Part shown: one piece after another, positions 9,187 through 17,822 of the stretch
How the letters are laid out: every line of letters starts with the position of its first letter
Numbering within the stretch: the first letter of the stretch is position 1
Assembly (NCBI GenBank): GCA_963724735.1
Contig: CAVRVX010000004.1
Coordinates: 1 to 64,000, forward strand
Direction: 5' to 3'
Origin: Rhodoplanes sp963724735
Lineage (GTDB): Bacteria; Pseudomonadota; Alphaproteobacteria; Rhizobiales; Xanthobacteraceae
DNA length: 64,000 bases
Program-made: the position numbers and the translations under genes
Notes under the pieces: model-generated
Databases searched by the model: none
Seen by the model: the letters and a program-made list of their open reading frames with translations, nothing else
Told to the model about the DNA's origin: nothing

Positions 9187-9294
9187 AGAAATCCCTTCCC
9201 AAGGGAAACGTAGGCTCATCATTGGCTGATTTGTCTTGCCGCTATTTGTGCGACGTCAAACAGGAAAGAGGCAACCCGGTCGCGGCCAGAGAGC

Positions 9295-9327
9295 GGGCCG
9301 GGCTCCATTTAAGTCCAAGCCCGGCCC
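9295..9327. repeat. GC-rich inverted repeat
   Basis: GGGCCGGGCT at 9295-9304 pairs perfectly with AGCCCGGCCC at 9318-9327 around a 13-base loop. There is no T-run, so it may be a weak terminator or an RNA hairpin. It is one of several similar GGCC-rich hairpins in this kilobase. Confidence 0.55.
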
Positions 9328-9472
9328 CCGTTGGCAAACAAACGGGAACCGGGCCCGAACCGGCTTCAATGAAGAGGATGCAACTCTGCCTCAACCGAAT
9401 GGCAAAGGCATGACGGGATGCGTACCCCGCGGCGGTTTCTTTACGGCCCAATCCTCGCTATATCCGCGGTCG

Positions 9473-9616
9473 CTAGCAGGGCGCGGCATGGCCGCTTGCG
9501 GGCGCGTTGGTGTCGATATTCCCACTCCCCTTGGCGCCGAGCAACTCGGGCAGCTTGGCGATGTTGGCGGCGATCCGGCGCGCTTCGTAACCCGGCCGAC
9601 CAATTGGCCGGAGGTG
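9473..9616 (-). pseudogene. 3' remnant of a small rhizobial hypothetical gene
   Basis: The minus frame ending at 9473 contains GYEARRIAANIAKLPELLG. This matches the C-terminal end (EARRIAANIAKLPELL) of a ~65-residue family that is very common and multicopy in Bradyrhizobium-like genomes; that comparison is from memory. No start codon and no N-terminal half precede it, so I read it as a truncated copy with an added tail. A related N-terminal half is seen in the ORF at 9899-10345. Confidence 0.4.
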
Positions 9617-9618
9617 GG

Positions 9619-9651
9619 CAGGCCCCGGCCGAATTGCCAAGCCGGGGCCTG
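9619..9651. repeat. GC-rich inverted repeat
   Basis: CAGGCCCCGGC (9619-9629) pairs perfectly with GCCGGGGCCTG (9641-9651), 11 bp of stem and an 11-base loop. No T-run follows on either strand. Confidence 0.55.
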
Positions 9652-9807
9652 TAGAGCAGTCACGAATACGAAGACGTTGATGTGACTGCCATCTAAACTC
9701 TCTCATTGAGGTCAGCGCGAGGCAATTAAGGCCGACGCATTACACCATCTGAACTCGTTTACGTCCCGGCGGAGCTGCCTCGGGGCGGTGCTTCCTTCCG
9801 GAATGAG

Positions 9808-9842
9808 AAAGGCCCGGCGGAACCAGGAAAACGCCGGGCCTT
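9808..9842 (-). terminator. GC-rich hairpin, possible terminator
   Basis: GGCCCGGCG (9811-9819) pairs with CGCCGGGCC (9832-9840), extended by A:T pairs. On the minus strand it is followed by TTTCTCATT. It lies just downstream of the minus-strand ORF ending at 9899 and could end its transcript. Confidence 0.5.
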
Positions 9843-9898
9843 GGGAGTACGATGAAAATGAGCAGTCACAGTGAACTGGGCCGTAACTGTGGCCGCGG

Positions 9899-10345
9899 CT
9901 AAGCATTGGCATTTAAGCGGCTCCCGGCCAATTCGACCTGACGGATTAAGCTGAGCGAGCGCCTTCGGGCGGCCTTTGCGCTTATAGGCACTACTTCTCG
10001 CCCTATGATGTTGCGCCCTCCCCAGGCGATCAGCGCCTCAGGACCGTCCTTCGGCATCGGCTCGGCGATATAGTGCGGAGGATGGTTAATAAGTCGGGCA
10101 ACGTCGCGAGCGATCCGCCCGGCCTTGTGCGCGCGTGAGCACGCGCGCCGGCCGGGCCTCGTTCTCATCTCGCCGGAAGACGTGCAGGCGATGGCCTGAC
10201 CGGTCGCGTCCGACACGACAAACGCCTGCTCAAGCTCGCGGACCGACCAGGGTGCGGGGAAGCGGCGGCGGCGAGCCTCGGGTACACAAAACGTCGAGGG
10301 GGATGGGGGCTTATCCCAGGGCTCGCCGGAGAGGGGATGTGGCAA
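9899..10345 (-). CDS. Hypothetical protein related to a small rhizobial family
   Basis: 148 codons from an ATG at 10345. The recognisable part is RRRRFPAPWSVRELEQAFVV followed by SDATGQAIAC and, after a gap, HKAGRIARDVARL. That order matches the small family typified by an RRRFPPPW start, a DxNGQALAY strand and an EARRIAANIAKLP helix. The first ~25 residues and the last ~50 are not part of that family, so the ORF may be a decayed or extended copy. Function is unknown. It lies between GC-rich hairpins in the island next to tRNA-Pro. Confidence 0.4.
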   Translation of the reverse strand: MPHPLSGEPWDKPPSPSTFCVPEARRRRFPAPWSVRELEQAFVVSDATGQAIACTSSGEMRTRPGRRACSRAHKAGRIARDVARLINHPPHYIAEPMPKDGPEALIAWGGRNIIGREVVPISAKAARRRSLSLIRQVELAGSRLNANA

Positions 10346-10705
10346 CCTCTCTCGGCGGGCAATGGTTCACCCGGTTCCCCCGCCCAGCCGTCTTCCACTG
10401 GGCGGCCTGAGCAACAGCCCGCCGGGGAAGCTCGGCGGCATGTTTCTTAAGGCAATGCGATTGGTAAGCGAGGCAGCGGGCCGCCGCGACGCGAGGCCCG
10501 CCGTCTATCGAGGCGGCCGACTTGGCGGAAATCCGCCGCGCAATCGCAACGGCGGCGCTGACGGGCGCGACGACGAGTTACGACTCGGCGCTTATCCGAA
10601 TTGCGCTCGACGCCGCCGGCTTCTTCGGGGGCTCCGAGCGGGCGGCCTCGTCGTCGCACCGTCGCTTGCACCTGTGCAACAAACAGCGGCACCGCACGCC
10701 GTGCG
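10346..10705. other. Stretch without a supported gene
   Basis: A plus-strand frame from a TTG at 10522 begins LAEIRRAIATAALTGATTSY and stays open to 10791. It has a protein-like first half but no ribosome site and no known motif. Nothing else is convincing here. Confidence 0.25.
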
Positions 10706-11868
10706 TCATTGCTGCGTTCCCTTATACGAAACCGATTTCATCATGTTCTCTGAAACGAGACGACACCAAGTCTTTCTCGTTGCCGGATTAGCTGCCATAT
10801 TGACGTAAACGTTATTCTCGATTTCAGCGCGGACTTTTTCGGCGAATTGTTTGCCTTCTGGTATGGGCACAAGAGTTCTCAAGCAGTACTTCGTAGTCAT
10901 GCACCTCAAGCGGGGCTTTTGGATATTCTCCCACTCCTCCCCATCCTGCGCAATATTCGCTGTAGTTTGCCAGTACTGCCAGGAAGAAGACTGGATCGGT
11001 CCATATGTAGCCGCAAGAGGTCTTCTGTTTCCAGGGGTCTTTGCTCATGCATTCGCTGAGCTGCGACTGGATCGGGTCAGCGTGGGCGGCTCCCGATTTA
11101 GCGTCCCTCGTCGAAGAGGAGTCCAGGCACTGCTTATCGTCGCCACATTGGGCACGTAATTGCTTTAGCCGTTCTAGGGCTCGCTGGGTTGCGGCATTGC
11201 TCTCAACGGCCCGGTTCCACGAATTTTCTATAGACGGTGTCGCGTTTCGTCTGGGCCTTTTCTATAGACGGTGTCGCGTTCGTCTGGGCCTGTCCCGAGT
11301 TTCCATCTGCGGGTTCCACATACCCAATCGTCACCCAAAAACAGGGCTGGTTGGGTATCTCCATTCGGCTCGGATAAATGCAGACCCCTCGCTGCCAAGG
11401 GGCGGCTACTCGTGGGCTTTTTTGTTCCGGAACGGTCACTTTCTCGCCGATTTGAAATTGATAGCAGCGATGAAAGCGGAAAAAATTATTGATTTCGTCG
11501 GGGCGTACCATAGGGCCGCCGTGGGGATCGCCCGTTTTCGACCGCAGCATCAGATTTTGCAAAATGTTGGTATCTTGAGGGGTAGTGCACCCCCAAACCG
11601 AACCTAAGAGTTGATCGAGAAGACTAGACGGGGTAAGCATCCGAATAACCCCGCTCTGCGCCGGAATAGTCGACGGTTCAAGAAGCCTACATGGTATGGA
11701 TTTCCAGGCGAAATCGCCCTGGCCCACCCCTGGAGGAGAACACATATCAGTTCGATTGCTTTCAATTTGTTGTCGTAAAAATTTATACGCGTTTGCCGTC
11801 ATCGGAACGATGACCGCTATGCTGATCAGCGCAGTGGTTAGTAGATGTTTGGACTTAGAACATTTCAT
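10706..11868 (-). pseudogene. Broken gene for a secreted or membrane-anchored protein
   Basis: From ATG 11868 the product starts MKCSKSKHLLTTALISIAVI and PMTANA, a signal peptide or anchor, then a Cys-containing mature region. The frame ends at about 11203, immediately after a tandem duplication. Removing one A in the second repeat copy continues the protein through ENSWNRAVESNAATQRALER, a coiled stretch and CGDDKQCLDSS, then CMSKDPWKQKTSCGYIWTDP. A second shift near 10870 is needed to reach EGKQFAEKVRAEIENNVYVN and the TGA at 10706. The full product would be about 385 residues with several cysteines, suggesting a periplasmic protein. Family unknown. Confidence 0.55.
11224..11290. repeat. Tandem duplication of 33/34 bp that breaks a gene
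   Basis: Copy one (11224-11257, 34 bp) and copy two (11258-11290, 33 bp) are identical except that copy one has TTT where copy two has TT. A 33-bp copy would be an in-frame insertion of 11 codons in the minus-strand gene; the extra base shifts the frame and creates the stop at 11203. Confidence 0.9.
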
Positions 11869-12232
11869 TTTGCCGTGCACCCACAGCAAGGCGACGATCA
11901 TCATTGGTTATTATAAGAAGGATGACCGGCCGAACCTTGAGGCCGATCAAAAACCGAGTTCGATTGAATTCGTCGTTTCGAGCGTGCAACTCGTTTCGCT
12001 GTGCCCTCGGGGGCCGATCACAGGGCCGACTGCCAACGTGGCGCGACCGCTCACGAGCCGCTGCCCGCGAGCACGTCTCGCCGCGGCCCGCTATTGCGCC
12101 GTCTCCACAACGAGGCGCGGCGCTCGGAATTGGTCCTCGGCGCGCCTGCGAAATGTCGGCTCACCGAGATGAAGCGGGCTGAGCGGCGACGGGGCGTTAC
12201 CGACGGAGTTTGCGCTCCTGCTCACGCACTCA
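11869..12232. other. Stretch without a supported gene
   Basis: About 360 bases between two broken minus-strand genes. Short frames on both strands lack good starts and motifs. It probably holds the promoter of the 11868 gene. Confidence 0.3.
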
Positions 12233-13170
12233 TCAGAAACGCTTCGAGCCGCTCGTTGAGAGCGCCTCAAGGTGGTCGCCGTCTGTCCCAAAGACCTGCT
12301 CGTGGCTGAACTCGTATATGCGAGCGTTCAGTTTTTGGACCAGCGCATCCGAGACAACATCAGCGGCCCCGACGACACTCTCATTTTCAAGGTGTTCCAG
12401 TGTAGCCGCCAACCTTGGTCCGATGGGGTAGTACAAGGCCAAGCCATTATGATCATCGGGAGGCAGAAGGTTTACTGTCGGTTGATCGCTCGTGATGAAC
12501 TCTGTTGCCCCGGTGGGGCTCAACACCCTTAGTCTCCATTTGGCGCGCTCCGAAAAGAGAACTCCAGCCCAAATTCGTTGCGAGGATAAACCGCAAAATC
12601 GGCCAACAACGCGCGGCTGCATCTCTAATCGCGCCCTCCGGGAAGCCACCGAGAAAATCGTCCCGTAGCTTCTTCGTGCGCAAGTGCTGAAGCGACAAGA
12701 AAAAGGCAAGATCGCGAGCATCGTCATCGTTGCTCCAAATCTGCGCCCGTCCGTTCTTCAGCGCGTCAATTAACCTGACAGCGTCGCTTTCGATGCTGCC
12801 ATGCAGGTTTTCCTCGGATTGTATCTCGACACGCTCGATCTCGGCCTCGATTGCCGGATCAAGCATTCCAGCTCGGGTCAGGAGCCTGCGAAGACGCGAC
12901 GGCGCCGCGATTATTTTGAGCCATCCGCGATTGAGGTCCTTCAACATTTCCGACGCAGTGCAAGTGCTGTCGATGAAACGTTTGATGAATTCCTCGTCCT
13001 CCTCAGAGAGCAGTGGAAGCCGATAAAAATCGCGCATAACCGCGATGTTCGTTGAATCGGTTCTGAACACCGTCCCATACGCCCTTTCTCAGAACACTGA
13101 CGGCGCCGCCCTGCTCCCAACCGCGTAGATAGTGTTTCCAGACGTAATGCTGCCGTCTCGTTACGCTCAT
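12233..13170 (-). pseudogene. DUF4238-family gene with two frameshifts
   Basis: Three minus-strand frames make one DUF4238 protein. The first, from ATG 13170, begins MSVTRRQHYVWKHYLRGW, matching the family's N-terminal QHYVPRxYLRxF signature. A shift near 13065 leads into VFRTDSTNIAVMRDFYRLPL and a long helical middle. A second shift near 12555 leads to WRLRVLSPTGATEFITSDQP, the family's conserved serine/aspartate strand, and the end at 12233. Reconstructed length is about 310 residues, normal for DUF4238. The family has no settled function, though members are frequent in bacterial islands. Two independent shifts argue for real decay rather than one sequencing slip. Confidence 0.75.
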
Positions 13171-13200
13171 GGGTGGTGCGCCGGTTTGGGAACGTGGGAG

Positions 13201-13220
13201 GTGGTCCCCGTGGGAACCAC
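13201..13220. promoter_or_regulatory. Near-perfect 20-bp palindrome upstream of DUF4238
   Basis: GTGGTCCCCGTGGGAACCAC has 9-base arms around a 2-base centre with one mismatched pair. It lies 30 bases upstream of the DUF4238 start, so it could be an operator. A perfect version occurs at 13428. The stretch 13171-13608 contains no gene otherwise. Confidence 0.5.
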
Positions 13221-13427
13221 TTCGGAACAAGCTACCATCAATACCTCTTCGCCGAACTCGCTGGTGCTTGCCGGCAGCGGCAGCGGGCTCGGCCGCAGCA
13301 TGGCTTCGTCAAGCAATCGGAAGCCCGGCGAGGGAACCGCCTCCCCACGCCTGTTCGAAGCCCCCGTCTCTTTTCAAACTCCTCCAGCGCGCCTGCTCTC
13401 CCTTCGTTCTCTTTCCGTTCAGGGAAA

Positions 13428-13447
13428 GTGGTTCCCACGGGAACCAC
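13428..13447. promoter_or_regulatory. Perfect 20-bp palindrome
   Basis: GTGGTTCCCACGGGAACCAC is a perfect inverted repeat with 9-base arms. It is the second of two related palindromes 227 bp apart between the DUF4238 gene and tRNA-Pro. It differs from the parS consensus (TGTTTCACGTGAAACA), so it is more likely a regulator or recombinase site. Confidence 0.5.
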
Positions 13448-13608
13448 TCGCTCGAACGCTTTCCGAGCGCGCGGTCGCCGCCTTTTGCGTTGGGCGGTCT
13501 TCCTGCGAGGCGGGGCAAGGGGCGGGGCGAGATGTGCCCATGATGTGCCCAAGCAACTTTTCTGGGTAGATTCCGGCTTCGACATTACACCTAAGTATTT
13601 GTTTTAGT

Positions 13609-13686
13609 TGGTCGGAGCGGCGAGATTTGAACTCGCGACCCCCAGTCCCCCAGACTGGTGCGCTAACCGGGCTGCGCTACGCTCCG
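13609..13686 (-). tRNA. tRNA-Pro (anticodon GGG)
   Basis: The minus strand folds as a full cloverleaf. The 7-bp acceptor CGGAGCG pairs with CGCTCCG, followed by A and an encoded CCA (13609-13611). The anticodon stem CCAGT/ACTGG encloses the loop CTGGGGG, giving anticodon GGG for proline codon CCC. The T arm contains the standard GTTCAAATC. Its 3' end points toward the decayed island, the usual side for integration of mobile elements. Confidence 0.95.
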
Positions 13687-13859
13687 AACCTTGCGAACTA
13701 TAGGCATTTTGCTCAAGCGAGGGAACCGGCCCGCGCGGAAAATCGCCGGCTCAAGTTATGACGCCCGGTCGAAACAGGCTCGCGCAGAAAATCGATCCGC
13801 ATGCGCCGGGCTCGGGCGGACGGCGAGGCTTCCAGCGCCGGCGAGGACAGAACGGAGAG

Positions 13860-14066
13860 CTACGACGCCCGGTCGGGCCGACCCATCCATTTCACCAGCG
13901 GCATGGCGATTACGAGCCAGCCTAATCCTGCGACGACATAGAAGGCGATCGGAACGACCCGGTAGCTCGAACCGAACGCGACCGGCGCTAGCGCGAGCCC
14001 GAGAAACAGCCAGCACACGAGCAGCCCGAGCAGGATGATCGCGCCGATCAGCTTGCGGGTGCGCAT
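13860..14066 (-). CDS. DUF2842 membrane protein
   Basis: 68 residues from ATG 14066; an in-frame TTG two codons earlier is less likely. The start MRTRKLIGAIILLGLLVCWL, two hydrophobic segments and the end PLVKWMGRPDR match DUF2842, a small inner-membrane family restricted to alphaproteobacteria. It is divergent from ctaA, a neighbourhood commonly seen in Hyphomicrobiales, hinting at a role near respiratory oxidase assembly; that role is inference. Confidence 0.85.
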   Translation of the reverse strand: MRTRKLIGAIILLGLLVCWLFLGLALAPVAFGSSYRVVPIAFYVVAGLGWLVIAMPLVKWMGRPDRAS

Positions 14067-14233
14067 CGTCAAGGCACGGTCTCCTGAAATGGGCTAGGCA
14101 GCCCACCGCCAAGCGGCCGGCGCAGCGCGTCTTTTGCCGATGGAAGCCGAAGCGTGAGTGTCAATCGCCGAAAAAATGCTCTATACCGTCCCCCCGGCGC
14201 TCGCAAGCGCCTCAAAGAAAAAGGGTTTTTGTC

Positions 14234-15307
14234 GTGTCCGCAGACGCCTCTCGACCGGTTCGCCTGTGGCTGTGGTGCGTCGCCGCCCTCGTTTTCACCA
14301 CTGTCATTGTGGGCGGGGCAACCCGGCTCACCGAATCGGGCCTGTCCATCGTCGAATGGCGGCCGGTGACCGGCATGGTGCCGCCACTGTCGCAGGCGGA
14401 ATGGGCGGCCGAGTTCGAGAAATACAAGGTGATCCCGCAATACGAGCTCGTGAACAAGGGCATGAGCCTCGACGACTTCAAGGTGATCTTCTGGTGGGAA
14501 TGGGTGCACCGGATTCTCGGCCGAGTGATCGGGGTCGCCTTCCTGCTGCCGTTCCTCTGGTTCCTGTGGCGCGGCGCGATCGCGCCCGGCATGCGGGCGG
14601 GGCTTGCCGTCATCTTCGGACTCGGCGCGCTGCAGGGCGGGGTCGGCTGGTGGATGGTCGCCTCAGGCCTGTCCGACCGCATCCATGTGTCGCACGACCG
14701 GCTCGCCTTCCACTTCACGCTTGCCTGCGTCATCTACGCCGCCATCATCTGGACGGCGGCGCGGCTTGTGCCTGCGCCCGCGCCCGCCGCTCCACCGTTG
14801 CGCCTGCGTCTCGGCGCGTTCGTGCTCGCAGCGCTGACGATCGTGCAGTTCTTTCTCGGCGCGCTGGTGGCCGGGCTACGCGCGGGCCTCATCTACAACA
14901 CCTGGCCGCTGATGGACGAGCGCTTCATCCCGCGCGGCGCCGACTTGTTCTTCGCCGAGCCTCTGTGGATCAACTTCCTGGAAAACGCGATGACCGTGCA
15001 GTTCGCCCATCGCATGGCGGGCTATGTGCTGCTGGCGGCGGCGCTGCTGCATCTCATCGACGTCGCCGCGACCAGGGATCGCGGCGCGCGCACGCTCGGC
15101 TGGGCTCTTGCGCTCGTGCTCGCGATGGTCGGGCAGATCGCGCTCGGGGTGTTCACCCTTATCCACTTCGTGCCGCTGTGGCTAGCGCTGCTGCATCAGG
15201 CCGGCGCGCTCGTCGTACTGACCATTGCCGTGCTGCACGCCGAACGGCTCACCCCGCGCCGCGCGCGGGCGGCGGCTGAGCCGCAGGCGGTGGCGGATGT
15301 CGGCTGA
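14234..15307 (+). CDS. ctaA: Heme A synthase (COX15/CtaA)
   Basis: 357 residues from GTG 14234. CtaA oxidises the methyl group of heme O to a formyl group, giving heme A for aa3-type cytochrome oxidase. Eight membrane segments are visible. The heme-ligand histidines occur in the four expected places: WWEWVHRILGR, HVSHDRLAFHFT, QFAHRMAGYVLL and ALLHQAGALVV. The N-terminal GGATRLTESGLSIVEWRPVT is the family signature of the alphaproteobacterial/mitochondrial type. It is an intact core gene. Confidence 0.95.
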   Translation: MSADASRPVRLWLWCVAALVFTTVIVGGATRLTESGLSIVEWRPVTGMVPPLSQAEWAAEFEKYKVIPQYELVNKGMSLDDFKVIFWWEWVHRILGRVIGVAFLLPFLWFLWRGAIAPGMRAGLAVIFGLGALQGGVGWWMVASGLSDRIHVSHDRLAFHFTLACVIYAAIIWTAARLVPAPAPAAPPLRLRLGAFVLAALTIVQFFLGALVAGLRAGLIYNTWPLMDERFIPRGADLFFAEPLWINFLENAMTVQFAHRMAGYVLLAAALLHLIDVAATRDRGARTLGWALALVLAMVGQIALGVFTLIHFVPLWLALLHQAGALVVLTIAVLHAERLTPRRARAAAEPQAVADVG

Positions 15308-15382
15308 TTAAACTGCTGGTACCGATCTTGAAATTTGTTCGCCGGCTCACATTGGCTTCTTTCTAAAGGAAAGTTACGAGGT

Positions 15383-16414
15383 ATGTTCAACAGGCGTACA
15401 CTATTTGTTGTTGGCGCTGGCGCGAGTGCTGAAGTAGGCCTTCCCGTCGGAACTAAGCTGGCTAGCACTATAGCGACCATGCTCGACATACGGTTCGATG
15501 AGTTTGGACAACGGCGCGTATCGGGCGACGCGGACTTGTTTTCTCAGTTCCTTCAATTCCACCCAAACGAGCTGAATGACTATCAATCCGCATGTTGGCT
15601 TATTCGTGATGGCGTCCGGCTGTCAAATTCAATCGACGATTTTCTCGACGTATATAGCCAAAATCAACGAGTTAAGGAGGTGGGAAAAACAGCAGTTGTA
15701 AAGGCAATTTTGGAAGCTGAAAGAGACAGCAAGCTTTTTTACGACAAATCAAATATCTACAACAAAATGGATATGTCAGTCATTGAAGATACATGGTTCA
15801 TAAGATTCATCAGAATGCTTGGGCGTGGCGTACCGCTTGACCGAGTAGAGAGTATTTTTGATAAAGTCGCATTTATCGTTTTTAACTACGATCGGTGTAT
15901 CGAGCATTTTCTATTTCTTGCAATTCGACAATTGTATTCTCTCGACGAACGGAGCGCTGGATTATTGATGGATAAGCTTTCAATCATCCATCCATACGGC
16001 GTAGTGGCGAATATACCCCACAGCAACCGCAACGGAGTTGACTTTGGCGGCGGACCTGATCGGCTTACAGCACCATATCTTGAGCTTTCCAAGCGTATCC
16101 GGACCTACACGGAGCAGATTAAAGACCCTGACGAAATTAAGGTTATACAAGAAAAGGTGATGGCGGCGGAAAAAGTCGTCTTCCTAGGTTTTGCGTTTCA
16201 TGATCAGAACCTACAGCTACTAAAGCCTGAACGTGGTGCAGGAAAGCAATTTCTTGCAACGGCATTTGGCCTCTCGCCATACGATGTTTCGGTTATTAGT
16301 GAGAAGCTTCTAGAGTTATTTAAGACGAATAGATCAGCTTCTGATATTTTTATCGATAATCAACACAAGTGTAGCGACTTATTCGATTTTTACTCAAAAT
16401 CGTTACCAGCATAG
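15383..16414 (+). CDS. SIR2-like domain protein, orphan
   Basis: 343 residues from ATG 15383 (the N-terminus MFNRRTLFVVGAGASAEVGL fits SIR2-like proteins; 16 upstream codons are ignored). The Rossmann loop GAGAS near residues 12-16, FNYD at 167-170, an IIHPYG strand with H203 in the position of the SIR2 catalytic histidine, and LGFAFHDQN at 268-276 mark a SIR2_2-type fold. Such domains in bacteria are often NADases of anti-phage systems (as in Thoeris, DSR, AVAST, SIR2-HerA) rather than deacetylases. No partner gene such as HerA, TIR or Argonaute adjoins it. Its codons are clearly A+T-richer than the flanking ctaA and metY, so it was probably acquired. Confidence 0.75.
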   Translation: MFNRRTLFVVGAGASAEVGLPVGTKLASTIATMLDIRFDEFGQRRVSGDADLFSQFLQFHPNELNDYQSACWLIRDGVRLSNSIDDFLDVYSQNQRVKEVGKTAVVKAILEAERDSKLFYDKSNIYNKMDMSVIEDTWFIRFIRMLGRGVPLDRVESIFDKVAFIVFNYDRCIEHFLFLAIRQLYSLDERSAGLLMDKLSIIHPYGVVANIPHSNRNGVDFGGGPDRLTAPYLELSKRIRTYTEQIKDPDEIKVIQEKVMAAEKVVFLGFAFHDQNLQLLKPERGAGKQFLATAFGLSPYDVSVISEKLLELFKTNRSASDIFIDNQHKCSDLFDFYSKSLPA

Positions 16415-16541
16415 TTCGATTTGTAGCCAAGCTGATGACTTTGCACGAGGCGTCGAGGGCGCGCAGAACGCTCGTCTCTTGCTCCGGCCGATACGCAACA
16501 GGATGGGTTTCGCGATGCTCAATCGATCCTACGCGCTATCA

Positions 16542-17822
16542 TCACGCCGCCAAGCCCTGCTCCAGGTCGGCGATGATGTCGTCCTTGTCCTCGATGCCGA
16601 CGGAGAGACGCACCACATCGGGGCCGGCGCCCGCCTGAATCTTCTGCGCGTCGGAGAGCTGGCGATGCGTGGTCGAGGCAGGATGGATGATCAGCGAGCG
16701 CGTGTCGCCGATATTGGCGAGGTGGGAGAACAGCTTCACGTTGGAGACGAGCTTGATCCCCGCGTCGTAGCCGCCCTTCAGCCCGAAAGTGAACACCGCG
16801 CCGCAGCCCTTCGGCACGTATTTCTTGGCAAGCGCATGATACTTGTCGCCCGGCAGCCCCGGATAGCTCACCCATGACACCTGCGGATGCTTCGACAGCC
16901 ATTCCGCGACGGCCTGCGTGTTCTCGCAATGCTTCTGCATGCGCAGCGGCAGCGTCTCGACGCCGGTGAGGATGAGGAACGCGTTGAACGGCGACAGCGC
17001 GGGCCCGAGGTCGCGCAGGCCGAGCACGCGGCAGGCGATGGCGAAGGCGAAATTGCCAAACGTCTCGTGCAGCACGATGCCGTGATATTCCGGGCGCGGC
17101 TCGCACAGGAACGGGTAGCGCTTTTCGCGCGACCAGTTGAAGGTGCCGGCGTCGACGATCAGCCCGCCGATCGAGTTGCCGTGCCCGCCGAGAAACTTGG
17201 TCAGCGAATGGACGACGATGTCCGCGCCGTAGTCGATCGGCCGGCACAGATAGGGGGTCGCCAGCGTGTTGTCGACGATCAGCGGCACGCCGGCGCGCCT
17301 GGCGATTTCCGCGATCGCCGCGATGTCGGTGATCACCCCGCCCGGATTGGCGATCAACTCGATGAAGACCGCCTTGGTCTTGGGCGAGATCGCGCGTTCG
17401 AAGCTGCCGATATCATCGGGATCGGCCCACACGACGTTCCAGCCAAAGCTCTTGAAGGAGTGGTTGAACTGGTTGATCGAGCCGCCATAGAGCTTGTTCG
17501 CGGCGACGAACTCGTCGCCCGGCGTCATCAGCGCGTGCATCACCAGCACTTGCGCGGCGTGCCCCGAGGCGACCGCGAGCCCGGCGGTGCCGCCCTCCAG
17601 CGCCGCCACGCGCTCCTCCAGCACCGCATTGGTCGGATTGCCGATGCGCGTATAGATGTTGCCGAAGGTTTGCAGCCCGAACAGCGAGGCGGCGTGGTCG
17701 ACGCTCTCGAACACATAGGATGTAGTCTGGTAGATCGGCGTCGCCCGTGCGCCGGTGGTGGGGTCGGGCTGCGCGCCGGCGTGGATGGCGAGCGTGGCAA
17801 AGCCGGGCGTGCGGTCGGTCAT
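16542..17822 (-). CDS. metY: O-acetylhomoserine sulfhydrylase / aminocarboxypropyltransferase
   Basis: 426 residues, a typical MetY length. It makes homocysteine from O-acetylhomoserine and sulfide (or uses methanethiol) with pyridoxal phosphate. Signature blocks are TLAIHAGAQPDPTTGARATP, the YQTTSYVF strand, the phosphate-binding ASGHAAQ, and SLTKFLGGHGNSIGG, whose Lys forms the Schiff base. It stands alone between the SIR2-like gene and suhB. The upstream 100 bases were checked for a SAM-II riboswitch; the core did not fit. Confidence 0.93.
   Translation of the reverse strand: MTDRTPGFATLAIHAGAQPDPTTGARATPIYQTTSYVFESVDHAASLFGLQTFGNIYTRIGNPTNAVLEERVAALEGGTAGLAVASGHAAQVLVMHALMTPGDEFVAANKLYGGSINQFNHSFKSFGWNVVWADPDDIGSFERAISPKTKAVFIELIANPGGVITDIAAIAEIARRAGVPLIVDNTLATPYLCRPIDYGADIVVHSLTKFLGGHGNSIGGLIVDAGTFNWSREKRYPFLCEPRPEYHGIVLHETFGNFAFAIACRVLGLRDLGPALSPFNAFLILTGVETLPLRMQKHCENTQAVAEWLSKHPQVSWVSYPGLPGDKYHALAKKYVPKGCGAVFTFGLKGGYDAGIKLVSNVKLFSHLANIGDTRSLIIHPASTTHRQLSDAQKIQAGAGPDVVRLSVGIEDKDDIIADLEQGLAA

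Noticed and set aside
13428..13447. parS centromere site
   Set aside because: The palindrome differs from TGTTTCACGTGAAACA at several conserved positions, and no parA/parB genes are nearby.
14158..15279. 373-codon plus-strand ORF in another frame of ctaA
   Set aside because: Arg/Ala-rich frame overlapping an intact heme A synthase; no independent support.
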